Below, piece after piece: positions 11,766 to 22,548 of a stretch of 64,000 nt of DNA (its first letter is position 1; each line of letters starts with the position of its first letter). The notes beneath the pieces are model-generated. The model saw only the letters and a program-made list of their open reading frames with translations, was not told where the DNA came from and made no database searches. The DNA comes from Acridotheres tristis (lineage: Eukaryota > Chordata > Aves > Passeriformes > Sturnidae), in contig CM072906.1 in assembly GCA_037013685.1 (NCBI GenBank), positions 3,204,501-3,268,500 on the forward strand. Reading direction: 5' to 3'. The translations under genes and the position numbers were made by a program.

Positions 11766-12454
11766 TGTCTCAGTGGGTCTGTGCGGGCCCCTACATCCCC
11801 GAAGAAGGCTGCCCCGCTGGGATCAGGAACTGCTGCCAGAGGATCACTAAATGCTTGCAGGGATTCAGAAACCTACAAGAAAAATTCCGCCCCCCCCTAA
11901 CAGCCCTGTCTCCTTCTCTACCAGCCTCTGACCCTGACACAGGAGAGCTGCTCTTCCAGCCAAGGCAAATCCATGCTGGAGCTGCTTTGTGCTTCCCCTC
12001 CCTGTGCTGTGATACACATTCCAAGGCAGGCATAGGCTGTTCCTTCATGCTCTGTTCTGGGGGCTCAGTGCCTGGTGATGGAGGCGCTCAGTACAGCCCC
12101 AAGAGACACTTCAGCAGGAGTAGCTGAGCTCACATTTTCCTCAGATATCCCCAGGTGCAGGTGCCCCCCACTCCGCAGTGCTGAGGGCCATTCCCTGGAG
12201 CAGTTTCAGGCTCTTTCTCTCTTAGATATCCCCCACTGCTCATTTCTCTCAGTATTTTCTAATTTCAAAAACCTCTCTGGATGGCTCTCAGCACCTATTG
12301 GACTGCAGCTGGGCCAGGGATGGGTTTTCCCTAAGCCATTGGTCCTGGAAGTGAAACTCACGGCTGTTACTGTGCTGCTGCAGGACAAAACCAGACAGGG
12401 TTTATGAATACCAAAGTGCTTCTCTGACAATCTGTCCCAGCAGTACTGGAACAA

Positions 12455-12513
12455 TCATGGGACAAAGGAGCTAAAGATCCCTTCCAACCCAAACTAGGCT
12501 GTGATTCTATGAT
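12455..12513 (+). mobile_element. CR1 LINE 3' terminal fragment
   Basis: A tail such as AAAGATCCCTTCCAACCCAA, then TGTGATTCTATGAT, marks a severely truncated CR1 3' end. Confidence 0.7.
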
Positions 12514-12626
12514 AAGACTGAAGACTCCAGTCCTGGTACCTGACATGGAATTTCTTGGGTCTCAGGGGAGAAGATCAGAGGTACAGAACAGATGTCATTA
12601 CTGAAGAATGAGCTCAAGCAAGCATG

Positions 12627-12632
12627 TTTATT
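12627..12632 (-). other. Candidate poly(A) signal of fibrinogen-like gene A
   Basis: Minus-strand AATAAA (TTTATT on plus), 391 bp beyond the stop of gene A. Gene C has its candidate signal 396 bp beyond its stop, so the 3'UTR lengths agree. Confidence 0.55.
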
Positions 12633-13022
12633 GGATGCTTTATCAAACACTGCAGAGAGGCTCAGAGTATATGGAAATTTGGGGCATGCAGCTTTTTTGC
12701 TTTCTGTGAGTTCTGGAGAGAGCAAGAAAGCTGATGTAACTCCAGGGCTGTGTATCTTCCTCCTACAGAGAAGGTACATGTGGAATCCACAAATTTCATA
12801 AGTGTTTTTTTAATTCTTGATTATGAACATAATAACAAGGAATCATTGGCAAGCACAGGGGAGCAGAGGGGAGTCTGCAATTGGAGTGGGGGATTGTAAA
12901 GTGGCATTTCATTAAAGCCCTGCTACCCTTGTGCTCCTCGCTCTGCTCCAGAGAGGCTCACACCCTTTGGCCATGCAGAGCCTTTGCAGAGTGTGCACTG
13001 TGGACAGAAGGAGGAAGAAGCA

Positions 13023-16000
13023 CTAACAGTATGAAGCTGGTTTGATGAGGATAAGAGAGGATTTGCAGTTCCCCTTGCACAGGTTGCCCCATGTCATGCC
13101 ACCCTTGAAATTCAGCCGCACAGAATAACACGATGAGTACCACCACCCTCCCTCGTAGCTGTAGGCACAGTTCTTACTGTAGGTGTCCTGATCCCGGTCC
13201 TTCGTGGAGAATTTCATGTTGTCATGCATGTTGTTGGGATTGTCTGAGGTCATGGCATCCCCAGCTGTGCCATTGTAGGAGCCCAGCCGGAGCCGGTAGC
13301 CCTGGGACTCGTCATCCAGGCTGAACAGGTTGTAGTCTGCGAAGCTGAAGGTGTCAGCAGAGTCCTGGATGACAAACCTGACCTGGTAAACTTTCTGCTT
13401 GGCAATCTGGTGGATGTACTCGGTGCCCAGCCAGTACTCGGTGCGCACGTTCCCAAAGCCAAACTTGTAGGTGCTCCAGGACTCAGCCCAGGTGACAGGG
13501 GTGTCCCTCTGGTTCCTCTGGATGACGGTCCAGCCCCCGTGGGTCACGTTCATCTCACAGTACACCACGAGGTGGTGCAGCCCTTTGGGCTGGATGATGT
13601 ACACACCACTGTGGCTTCCACGGGGAATCTCACTGCAGTCCTTGGGCCAAGCTGAGGCTGGAAACAAGAGCTGCTAATTAAATTCCCCTAAAAGGGGGGT
13701 ATTTCCTTTGTGTCTACGTCCTTTTGCACACACATTCCTAGGCTAGATTCCTGCCATGCTTGGTTTTGATTTACTTACAAGAGTAAATCAAAATCTTGAC
13801 ATGAGCAGTGTATGAGTTGAGTTTCACACCTTCCTAAGACTGGATTCAAACTGATGGGGACACACAGCAAAAAAATGTCTGGTGAGACCAAGCCAGGCAT
13901 CACTGTCACCCAAGGACCCTCATCCAGGGTGGGTTCAGTCTCAGTGATTTGCCTGTGTCATGAAGATGATGTATCACCACAGACAAATGTAAATCTGGGG
14001 GACAAAGTCACTTGCTGGTACAGCACAGAGGTTTAGCACTTTGCCCCCGAGAGAGGGTGATCATGACATCCATATCTCTAACAATTAAATCAGCCCTTGG
14101 CATCTCAACAGGGCAAAGCCATTGCTGTTCTCTGGCCTTACCCAAGTAGCTGTTTAGACACTTCCTGACTTGTTGGATTTGATTATGGCCTTTCCATGCT
14201 CCAGAGTGTCTGCACCTCATACAACAAACAGCTGAATGCACCTACACACTGCTGGGAAGGAATTTTCTCCACTCCCAGTACCTCTGTCACTGGTTGTCCT
14301 CACCAGGTGGGTGGGGTAGGACCAGGTAGGACCTATCTTTGGCCTTATGGGCTAATGTTAACCCAGCCAGTTCAGTAAATCTGTCAGATCCAGTCTTCTT
14401 TCACTGCGCAGTGAAAATAAGAAAGTGACTAATCACCACTTCCCAGTGATGAAGCATCACTTTCCAGTTTGGACCTTTATCTGGAAAATTCCCCATGCAA
14501 AAGCACCTCATCAAGTACTGAGCCCAGGACACAGCTGGTAGCAGAGTCCCCTGAGGTTATGAGCTGTGGCACCTCTGCAGCCCGTCTGAAAATCAACATA
14601 TTCCTGGGAGGAGCCAGTGCACAGGTAAGCCATGGGTAAGCTGTCTGAGAGCTCTGGTGAGCCCAGGGATGGGGACAGCTCCCAGGCAGACTCACCGTGG
14701 CTCGCAGGTGGGTGGTGGGCGATGTCTCTGGCCTGTCGGACGTGTCCATCACCATCATCTAAATTAACACAGGAGACAGGAGTGAGTGTGGACAGCTGAC
14801 ATGTCACATGCCTGCTAGGAGAGCTCAATCTTCTCCAGATGATGTTCCCGTTTTTCTGTTACTGTTCTTAATTCCAGAGGAATTTACCAATTTCAGACAT
14901 CAGCAAGTTGGTAAATTGGGAAAATTTACACGGTGTTAGCGTGAGGGTGATGCTTTTTTGGTGGAAAGGATTTGGACATACTGGGTAGGGGAAAACCCCA
15001 GATGATGGTGGCAGCACTGGGAAGATGCTTGATAGAGTGCAGCAGCAGCAGCAGATAGGGACTTGAGAAGAAGAGGGATTAAAGAGGGGAGGGAAGAAAT
15101 ATGAGAGCAGACACAGGAAAACCAGCTCAAGTGTCAGGAGTTTGGAGAGGGGTCTGCTCAAAAGGGAATCTGAAGGGTGTTGCTGGAAGAGAGGATGGTT
15201 TGGAATGAGTTAATGCAATTCTTTTGCAAAGACATCTCTGTGTCCACTGATACACTGATACACTGAACAGAGGGATGAGTCACAGGCCTATGGAATCACA
15301 AAAGCCATTCCTGTCCCTCTCTAAAACAGGCAATTAACCCTGCAGCTGCTGCTCTGACACCCTCAAATACCTGCTCCCTGCTTTCAGTCTCAGCTGGCCT
15401 TACCTCCTCCCTTGTGAAGTGTTTACCTTAAGGCTCTTGCACTCTGTATAAGCCCATTCCTGACATAGTCTGCCTGCCAGAGTTCTGACTTTCTGAATTT
15501 TGATATTGACTCTATTTTTGACTCCCTTTGACTTTCTTTACAACCTGAGCCTCTGTGGAGTGGGAAACCCTCATGTGACATGGTCTGGGGGACTTTCCTA
15601 CCACGGCATTTACTTTTACTACAGCCATATGAAAGCTGTTCACTCATGTTTGTACTGTAAGGCAGCCTGTCTCTGCTCCTTTCTGCCTGCATACCCCATC
15701 CCTTTGGAAGCATTCCTCTCCAAATCAAGACTTTGGAATGCTGCCATGCTTCCCTGCTCACCCAGCATGCATTCATGTTTTCAGAGCACGCTACCAGTGC
15801 TGTAGGTGAGAGATCACAAAATCATGGAATATTCCAGGTTGAAAAGAAACCACAAGGGTCATCAAGCCCAACTCCTGGCCCTGCACAAGACAACCCCCAA
15901 ATCACACCATGTTCCTGAGAGCTTCGTGGAGCCCAGAGCACACGTTCTTTCTCTACTCAGACTTGCAGTTCTTGCTGAACCCTTGTCTCAGGCTCTTGTC

Positions 16001-18466
16001 TCAGGCAGGGTGTTCCCTATGCTGGCAGTTTCCTGACAGCTGATCTGAAACCAACACCAAGCACTTGGACTTTGAGCTCTCCTGCCGAGGACACTTCCTC
16101 CTCCCTTGGGAGGGAATCAGCTCTTTCTGTCCTGCCACCCACAGTCCCTGGCTTTTTTCCCAAGCATTCCTTCAAGGCTTCCTCATTGCTCCAACATTCC
16201 CTGGTACCTGTAGCTTAATCTATGCCATCACCTGGCTGATTGCCCTGTGCCAGTGCCACTGCTTAAACTCTTTAGATTAACTTCATTTATTTCCTCTTTG
16301 TATTGAAGTCTTCCTTGAATTCAGTTCTCCACTGACCTTGTGATTTCCACAGTTGGGAACTGTTCTCCATGTCTTCAAAACACACTGTGAGCATCTTTAA
16401 CCCTTCTTCTCCAGGGAAGAGCACACGGCCCACAAGACTCTGGGCTTGGTCTTGCTGCCAATGAGACCAAATTGTCCTTTCTCCTGGGATCCTGTGAGCT
16501 CTGAGATTTGGGATATTCTGTCCCTTATGGACAGAAGAACTTCATGCCATGCAGGAGATGAGGCAGGCAGCAAGCAGAGGAGGACCCTAAGGTTACTCTT
16601 GTTGCAGTAAGACACTCTCAGATCAGCACTGAGTCCTTCCTTGGTGTGACAGAGGGGTGGGCAGGCTGGTGAGGATGTAGGCTGAGTAGGGTGTGACTGA
16701 TCAGGACCTTGTTTGCCTCTCCCTCTTGGAGGGCCACACTTACCGAGCTGGGAGGACTCTGGGGGAGCATTCATAATGTCATCCATTGTGCCATTGAGAA
16801 GGTACAAATTTCTTATGTCAACATCAGGAAAAGATGCTGCCAGGGCCAGCAGGCAGGTCAAAAGTAGGAGACAAAGGCACTGGGTAGCTGAAATGGGAAG
16901 AGATTGGAAGAAAGAGCTCATAACTCTCCTACTGGAAAGCCACTAATCCCATTGAGTAAAACAGGAAAATAAAATTCTGTGTAGAGCTCCCTCAGAGCCA
17001 TGAGCCCCATGCAGACAAGCTCATTTAGATTAGATTAGAGGAGTCATTAGTGGTGGCACCTGCTGTAGTGGTGTTTGAGACCAAAGAAGTGCCAAAACCT
17101 TGTCCAGACCCAAAGTGTCCATAATCAGAAATCCCTACAAAACTCAAGACTCGGGACTAGAGATAACGAGCAGGGTGAACACAGAGGGAGGAATCCTTTT
17201 CTTCCCAGCTCCCATGGCACATCCATGTGGGCTGAGCTGGGACTGCCCTGGGGCTGTGGGCAGGAAGACCCTGGGAGGGAACAAAGCCCTGGCAGGGCCT
17301 TGTGTGCAAGCAGCACGACAAAGAGAGTCAGCACAGACCTCCAGGAGTCAGAGTGGGTCTGGGGTAAACTGTGCCCTTTCTGTGGTTATGTGGCTACTTC
17401 CAGATTTCCATAACTGGACAGCTGCTCTGGTTCAGAGCACTAGGAAAAACTAGCATACTTTTTGCAGTATTCAATCTAAGTAAAATAACAGAAAGTTTGT
17501 AATGATTCCTAAAGAGTAGGACACTATGCAGGTGCCTGCCCGTGGAGAATTCTGTTCCTGGTAAGACAGAGCTCACCTGGCAGATTACCAATGTGAACCC
17601 CTCACTGTTCAAAACCAAGCACAGCCAACACCTACTGCATTTCCCAGCTGGGTTTGGCCCCATTCTCTGGGATGCCTGAGAAGGAAAATAATCATGGATG
17701 CCAGCCTGGAACCCCTGTGTGGAATTGCAGCCACCCCAGAGACAAACACCTCTTTCTGGGAATGCTCAGAGATGTCCCCATCGTTTGTGCTGGTTACAGC
17801 TTCACAGCAAGTCTTTTAAACACACTTCACTCCAACTGATTCACTTCTCAGTTCCTACATAACATTTGGTATGTTGATATACTTGTGTTTAGGGACATGT
17901 TTAAAGACATTTTTCCTTGAGGCCCCCAGGGAAGAAATGCTCTCCTCACTGCCAGCCCTTCCCCTGGGACTGGTCATGAAAATCTGCATTGGAAGGAGAT
18001 GCAGGAGGAGGATAAGCCCTTGTGGGTGCTCTGCTGGGGACAGCAATGTGCTTTTGAGCATCTGATCTCCAGGTCTGTTCAATATCACACATTCACCAAG
18101 AAAATCTAAAAAAATCCGTTTTCTAGTCTAGAGTATTTAACACTTTCCTTGGAGAATTGAAAATTGCAAAGAATGGTAAATACAAAACTTTAAAATGGTC
18201 TGTGTGGCACTCCAGGGCTACACTGGTACAACCTGGAAATAGCAGAGCATGCAGGCTCCTGCCCCAGCTCCCAGCCCAGGGCAGAGCAGGCACAGACAAG
18301 GTGATGGACTCAGCACCAGGATATCCAGGCTGTGGGGAGGACAGACCCTGCAGCAGACAAAGTGCTGGGGTACCCTGTGACCTGCAGTCACACACAGAGG
18401 TGCCATCCCATCCCATCCCATCCCATCCCATCCCATCCCATCCCATCCCACCCCACACTCACCCAT
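13023..18466 (-). CDS. Secreted fibrinogen-domain protein, gene A (FGL1-like), 5 coding exons, 279 aa
   Basis: Seen on minus: exon 1 is only ATGG (18466-18463). The others are 16887-16744, 14758-14696 and 13651-13023, giving 840 nt in frame. Because exon 1 is 4 nt, codon 2 is split, and the protein starts MATQCLCLLLLTCLLALAA, a clear signal peptide. An acidic, histidine-containing linker (DDGDGHVRQARDIAHHPPA) comes from the 63-nt exon, which genes B and C lack. The last exon carries the whole fibrinogen domain: DCSEIP...SGVYIIQP, GGWTVIQRN, GFGNVRTEYWLGTEYIHQI, the calcium-loop motif FSTKDRDQDTYSKNCA and GGWWYSSC. Odd for the family, it has an extra LCKGNC pair and ends in Cys. N-glycosylation sequons occur as NGT (linker), NVT and NGT. 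Known relatives are FGL1 and ficolins (secreted recognition or hepatokine roles). The actual function is unknown. The exon 1 choice is inferred from the identical ATGG|GTGAGT in all three paralogs. Coding exons total 4. Confidence 0.85.
15812..15912 (-). mobile_element. CR1 LINE 3' end, minus orientation, in intron 2 of gene A
   Basis: Plus text ATCACAAAATCATGGAATAT...GGTTGAAAAGAAACCACAAGG...TCATCAAGCCCAACTCC is the reverse complement of a diverged CR1 3' terminus. It is short and non-coding. Confidence 0.65.
18403..18454. repeat. Pentanucleotide microsatellite (CCCAT)n abutting a splice donor
   Basis: About ten CCCAT units on plus, (ATGGG)n on minus. On minus it begins directly after the exon 1 donor GTGAGTGTGG of gene A (donor G at 18462), so the 5' end of intron 1 is a G-triplet array. 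Confidence 0.95.
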
Positions 18467-18539
18467 GCTGTCTCTGGGACCCTGTGGAGCACAAGGCTGG
18501 GTGGTTCTGGCCTGGCTGCAGGGGTGTCCAGCCTGAAAG

Positions 18540-18545
18540 TTATAA
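18540..18545 (-). promoter_or_regulatory. TATA-like element of gene A
   Basis: Minus-strand TATAAC lies about 75-80 bp upstream of the gene A start codon. This is the same spacing as the clear TATAAA of gene B (76 bp) and the weak TACAAAT of gene C (75 bp). The shared position supports it despite the imperfect motif. Confidence 0.5.
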
Positions 18546-19533
18546 GCTTGAGCAGGTGAGGGGGTGGAGGCATGAGACCCAAACTTGTCCTCTGGTTGGC
18601 AGCAGGACCAGTGGCTTAGAGCTTATTTGCTCTTCACCATCAAGTGATCAGTCCTCAATGAAGTCTGTGTGTCCCACAGGTGAAGAGCTTTCTTCAGAGG
18701 CAAAGCAAATAATTTGGTGCTAATAAGCAATTGCCTTAAAATAACCACAATTCACTGTGCAGTGTTTCCCCAGGGAATGACGCTCTTGGGGCATCTCCAC
18801 AGAGCTCAACTGGTGAGTAAATACCCAGATGACTTTCACCTCCTGGATGGAAATCAAACACCAGGCATAAATCACTCTCAGCAGAGTTGACATTGAGTTC
18901 AGCAGCCCCTGGGAACCCCACAGACCCTTCAGGGAAGAGGTACTCCAGTGTTCCTGGGAAACTGTGCCCTGAACTTCAGAAAGTTCCACTCCAGTGCCTC
19001 CTGGCACCCCTGCCACTGCCACTGCCACGCTGCCCCTTGTGCTGCCCCACGCCCTGCGGCCCCCCTGGCACCAGGGTGGCCCTTGCAGCAATCACAAGGG
19101 GGTTTTGGGCACCACGAAGTGCCACTGATGTAAAATGGTCTCACTTCAAGCCCCTCTCTGCTCTAGGAGTACTTACACCATGAATGTCTACAGAACATGG
19201 CAGAGCTCCCTTTTCCCAGGGATGGATGCCTGCAGTATTCTGAATTGTGAGGGCTCAGCAGCCCAGCAGCCACCCTGGGCTGGACAGGCAGGGTTTTTGT
19301 CACAGACTGTGTCCCTGCAGTGTGGGCACCTGGTCATGGACCCTCCTGTGCCTGACCTGCTGTGCCTGAGGGCTCAGCTGGGCTTCTCCAGCAGCTTCCA
19401 GCCAGCTTTTAAAGGAGCTGTGGCCCCTGTGAAGATTGGGATGAGCAAAGCAGGCAGGGGAAAGGTCCCAGAGAGGATTTCTCCAAACACCCAGCTTTAT
19501 CCTGGGCCCCCAGCTCCTGTTCAGTGTATTTCA

Positions 19534-19690
19534 TAGAAACACAGAATCCCGGAAAGGTTTGTGTTGGAAGGTTTCTTCAAAGACCATCTTGTTCCATCCC
19601 CCTGCCATGGGCAGGGACACTTTCCAGGTGTCCATAGACCGTGCTGCTCCAAGCCCTGTGCAACCTGGCCTTGATCAATGTTGGATTCTA
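19534..19690 (-). mobile_element. CR1 LINE 3' end, minus orientation
   Basis: Plus text CATAGAAACACAGAATCC...GTTGGAAGG...TCCATCCCCCTGCCATGGGC...TGCTCCAAGCCC is the reverse complement of a CR1 3' UTR. Confidence 0.8.
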
Positions 19691-19789
19691 GAAGAGCCAC
19701 AGTTCTGTTTGCTGCTGCATGCCAGGCTGCATCTGCAAAAATGCAGCCAGGAGGGTGAGGGAAGAGATTATTCACTTCCACAGGTGAGA

Positions 19790-20488
19790 CAGCAGGGTTG
19801 TGTGGGGGTCCCCTGTGCAGAGCAGCAGCTTCAGCTCCAGAAGGTTCCAGCTAAGAGCACCAGGACAGCTGGGGCAGGAGTACATGGAATATGTGGAGAT
19901 GCTGAGAAAGATGGGATTGTCCAGCCAGGAGAGAAGGCTGAGATGGGTCCTGTGGCTGCCTGGAGCTACCTCGTGGAAGGGTGAGGAGTCAGGCTCCTCA
20001 GAGCACTGTGTCTTGCTTTGGATCCCTCATTGCAAGAAACAGACTGGAGCAAGTCTGGAGGCCACTGGAGGCTACCAGGCTGGTTGGAGTCCTGGAGCTC
20101 AGGACATGTCAGGGGGATTGAAGAGGACTGGGCTTGCTCCACCTGGAGAAGAGCAGGCACAGAAGGGGTCCCATTGCTGACAGCAACCAACTCATGGGAG
20201 GACACAGAGAACATGGAGCCAGATTTTCAAGGAGGTCCATGATGGTGGGATGAGAAGCAATGGATCTAAGCTGGAACGTGGAAATTCAAGTTAGAAATAG
20301 AGGTTTGCTTTAACATGAGCTTGATCCAATACTGGCACAGGTGCCCAGAGAGAGGCTGTGGGATTTCTCTTCTTAGAGGTGTTCAAGACTTGACTGAACT
20401 TGACTTGCTTGAGCATGGTTTGGACCAGATGGCCTCCAGGAGTCCCTCCCAGCCTAAATTGTTCCATCACCCTGTGATTCTGTGACTC
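19790..20488 (+). mobile_element. CR1 LINE 3' fragment, about 700 bp
   Basis: The plus-strand CR1 3' region includes CCAGCCAGGAGAGAAGGCT, GGGCTTGCTCCACCTGGAG and a terminal block of GGACCAGATGGCCTCCAGG...CCTGTGATTCTGTGACTC. It is diverged and its 5' border is uncertain. Confidence 0.75.
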
Positions 20489-21260
20489 GCCTTGGAGGTG
20501 CACAGGGTCATGAGAGCCATCAGACACAAGGAGAAGGAATGGAAATTAGATTTTTTAAAAATCACCCTGAGTGTGTTCAAAGACAGGAAAAAAAAAAAAG
20601 AGAAAAAAAAGAAGAAGAGAAGCAATGGGACTTCCATTCCCTGACATTCACAACTGACCCAGATGTCCCTAAACAGCCCATTCAAGTTTTCACTGTTTTG
20701 GCACTGAGGCCAAGCCAGAGACACCCAGAGGTCCTCCAGGTCTTGGTTACCCTGTGTCTCCAGTTCTCTGCAGATCCCCCTCCCCAGCCCTCACATCTTA
20801 GCACTGGCCCCACACAGCCAGCCCAGCTGGGGGGGATTTGCCCTTTCAGGGTTAACAGCTGTCGTGGCCCTTGTGGCTGGTGGTCTGTGCCACCTTGGTC
20901 CCCTGAGGTCAGTTTAAACTCAGCCCTAGACCTTCAGTCCTCATCTGAGCCACACTGGGAGCTCAATGGGGGTCTCCTCCCTCTCTGTCCACTTTTTCTG
21001 GATGGACTTAGACTTTGTGGATGGTTTATTTCCCAGATGGACTGCTCACATCCCTGCCATAGAATATTTCCAGCTCTGCCCTGTGTCTCTTCATCAAGGA
21101 TCCTGGATCCAGCTGACTGCCTCACATGGAGCCCACACTCAGCCCTTTCCACCCTGCTTGGACCTGGCAGGACAGACATCTCCTCCTCAGCTCACCCTTG
21201 GCTCCTAACCTCTCACCATGCTGGCAGACGTGACATTGAAGGGTTCAGATGGAGCTTGAT

Positions 21261-21600
21261 CATAGAATCACAGAATTGTTAAGGTTGGAAAAGACCTCTA
21301 GGATCAGCAAATCCAACTGTGAACCCAGCATCACCGTGTTCACCAACAAACCATGTCCTCAAGTGTCACATCTATGTCTTTTCTGAATGTTTCCAGGGAT
21401 GGCGTTTCTGCCACTGCCCTGGGCAGCCTGTTTCAGTGCTTGGCAACATTTTCCATGAAGAAATGTTTCCTAATATCTAATATACAACTCCCCTGGTGCA
21501 ACTTGAGGCTATTTTCTCTTGTCCTGTCAATCCAGGAATCCCTTACCAGGGATCCATTATCTTGGAGAGGTCTGGATGCCACTGTCCATCAAGGAATGCA
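21261..21600 (-). mobile_element. CR1 LINE 3' fragment, minus orientation
   Basis: Plus text starts TCATAGAATCACAGAATTGT then AAGGTTGGAAAAGACCTCTA and continues with CCAGGGATGG...GCCACTGCCCTGGGCAGCCTGTT. This is the reverse complement of a CR1 3' portion. Confidence 0.85.
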
Positions 21601-22472
21601 AATGGCACTGCTTGATTTTCACAGGATGGAAAGTTTGGTGGGAACCTCAGCTTGACCCTGGATTGCTGTGAACTGCAGGTGTGAAGCTGTGCCATCAAAA
21701 TAAAGTCTGATCAGAAACCAACACAGAAGAAGAAGGTAGAAGGGCCACATCTTTATCTTCTTAAATTTGACCTGAAAAGGTCATGGAGCTTCCTGCACCC
21801 TCTGGCAGGAAGAACAGCTCCCCCAAAGCATTTGTCTAGAGAGCATTTTGATCCAGAAGACAGAGAAACTCCTGGTCAACATTTCTGGGACTAAAGGTGG
21901 ATCTGCAGGGACTCAGCAGGTCAAGGATGGGCATTGGGAAGGAGAGTGGCAAAGGGTCCCATAGACACCAGTTTGTTAACTGGAGCCCTTGCTCAGGGTA
22001 TGCATGGGGTGCCAGGGGCACTGCAGCTCTGGCTGTGGGACACTGGCTCCAGCCCAGTGACTGACCCTAAAACCTGCCAGTGAAGAGTTAGTGAGCAGGC
22101 ACCTCTCTTGAGGACCTGTCCTCAGTTTTCCAAGGTCGTGCTTGGGACTGGTCACATAGCCCTCTCCTCCTCCTTGGCTATTTTCTGTATATTCTTGAAA
22201 AGCTGGGTCTCTCCACTTCACTTTGATCACAGCTCTCCAGATTTTGCTCCAAGTGTGCAATTCACATGTAGTGTTTATGTAGGGACAGTCAATAACTGAA
22301 ATTTCTCAGCACGGAGGGGGTTATTCTGTACCTCTCTGGCTGGAAGGACACGTGTCCCTCCCCTCAGTTGTGCTGTCATGGGATCTGGAAACTGCTCGAG
22401 TCACAATCTGCAAGTGCCTCCTTGTGCCTCTACAATTGATGAGTGTGAGCACACACGGGTGTGTGCAGCGCC

Positions 22473-22478
22473 TATAAA
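22473..22478 (+). promoter_or_regulatory. TATA box of fibrinogen-like gene B
   Basis: A perfect TATAAA in CCTATAAAGGCAGCAG lies 76 bp before the ATG at 22549. Transcription start near 22503 is inferred from the usual 25-30 bp spacing. Confidence 0.75.
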
Positions 22479-22548
22479 GGCAGCAGGGACAGCTGGCCAT
22501 GGGAGGGTGCACCACTGGGTTCCTGCTCTGTGCAGCTGTGCTGTCGTG

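Larger units (their letters stand above)
18550..22440. other. Intergenic between fibrinogen-like genes A and B, CR1-rich
   Basis: The two genes are divergent here. Three CR1 pieces occupy part of the interval (annotated separately), and an A-rich tract lies at about 20588-20622. No further exon could be supported. The 266-codon plus-strand frame around 20.5-21.3 kb spans the A-rich tract and the start of the third CR1 and has no recognisable domain. Confidence 0.5.

Noticed and set aside
20482..21282. 266-codon plus ORF between genes A and B
   Set aside because: Crosses an A-rich tract encoding Lys/Glu runs and the edge of a CR1; no domain and no flanking splice pattern that I could support.
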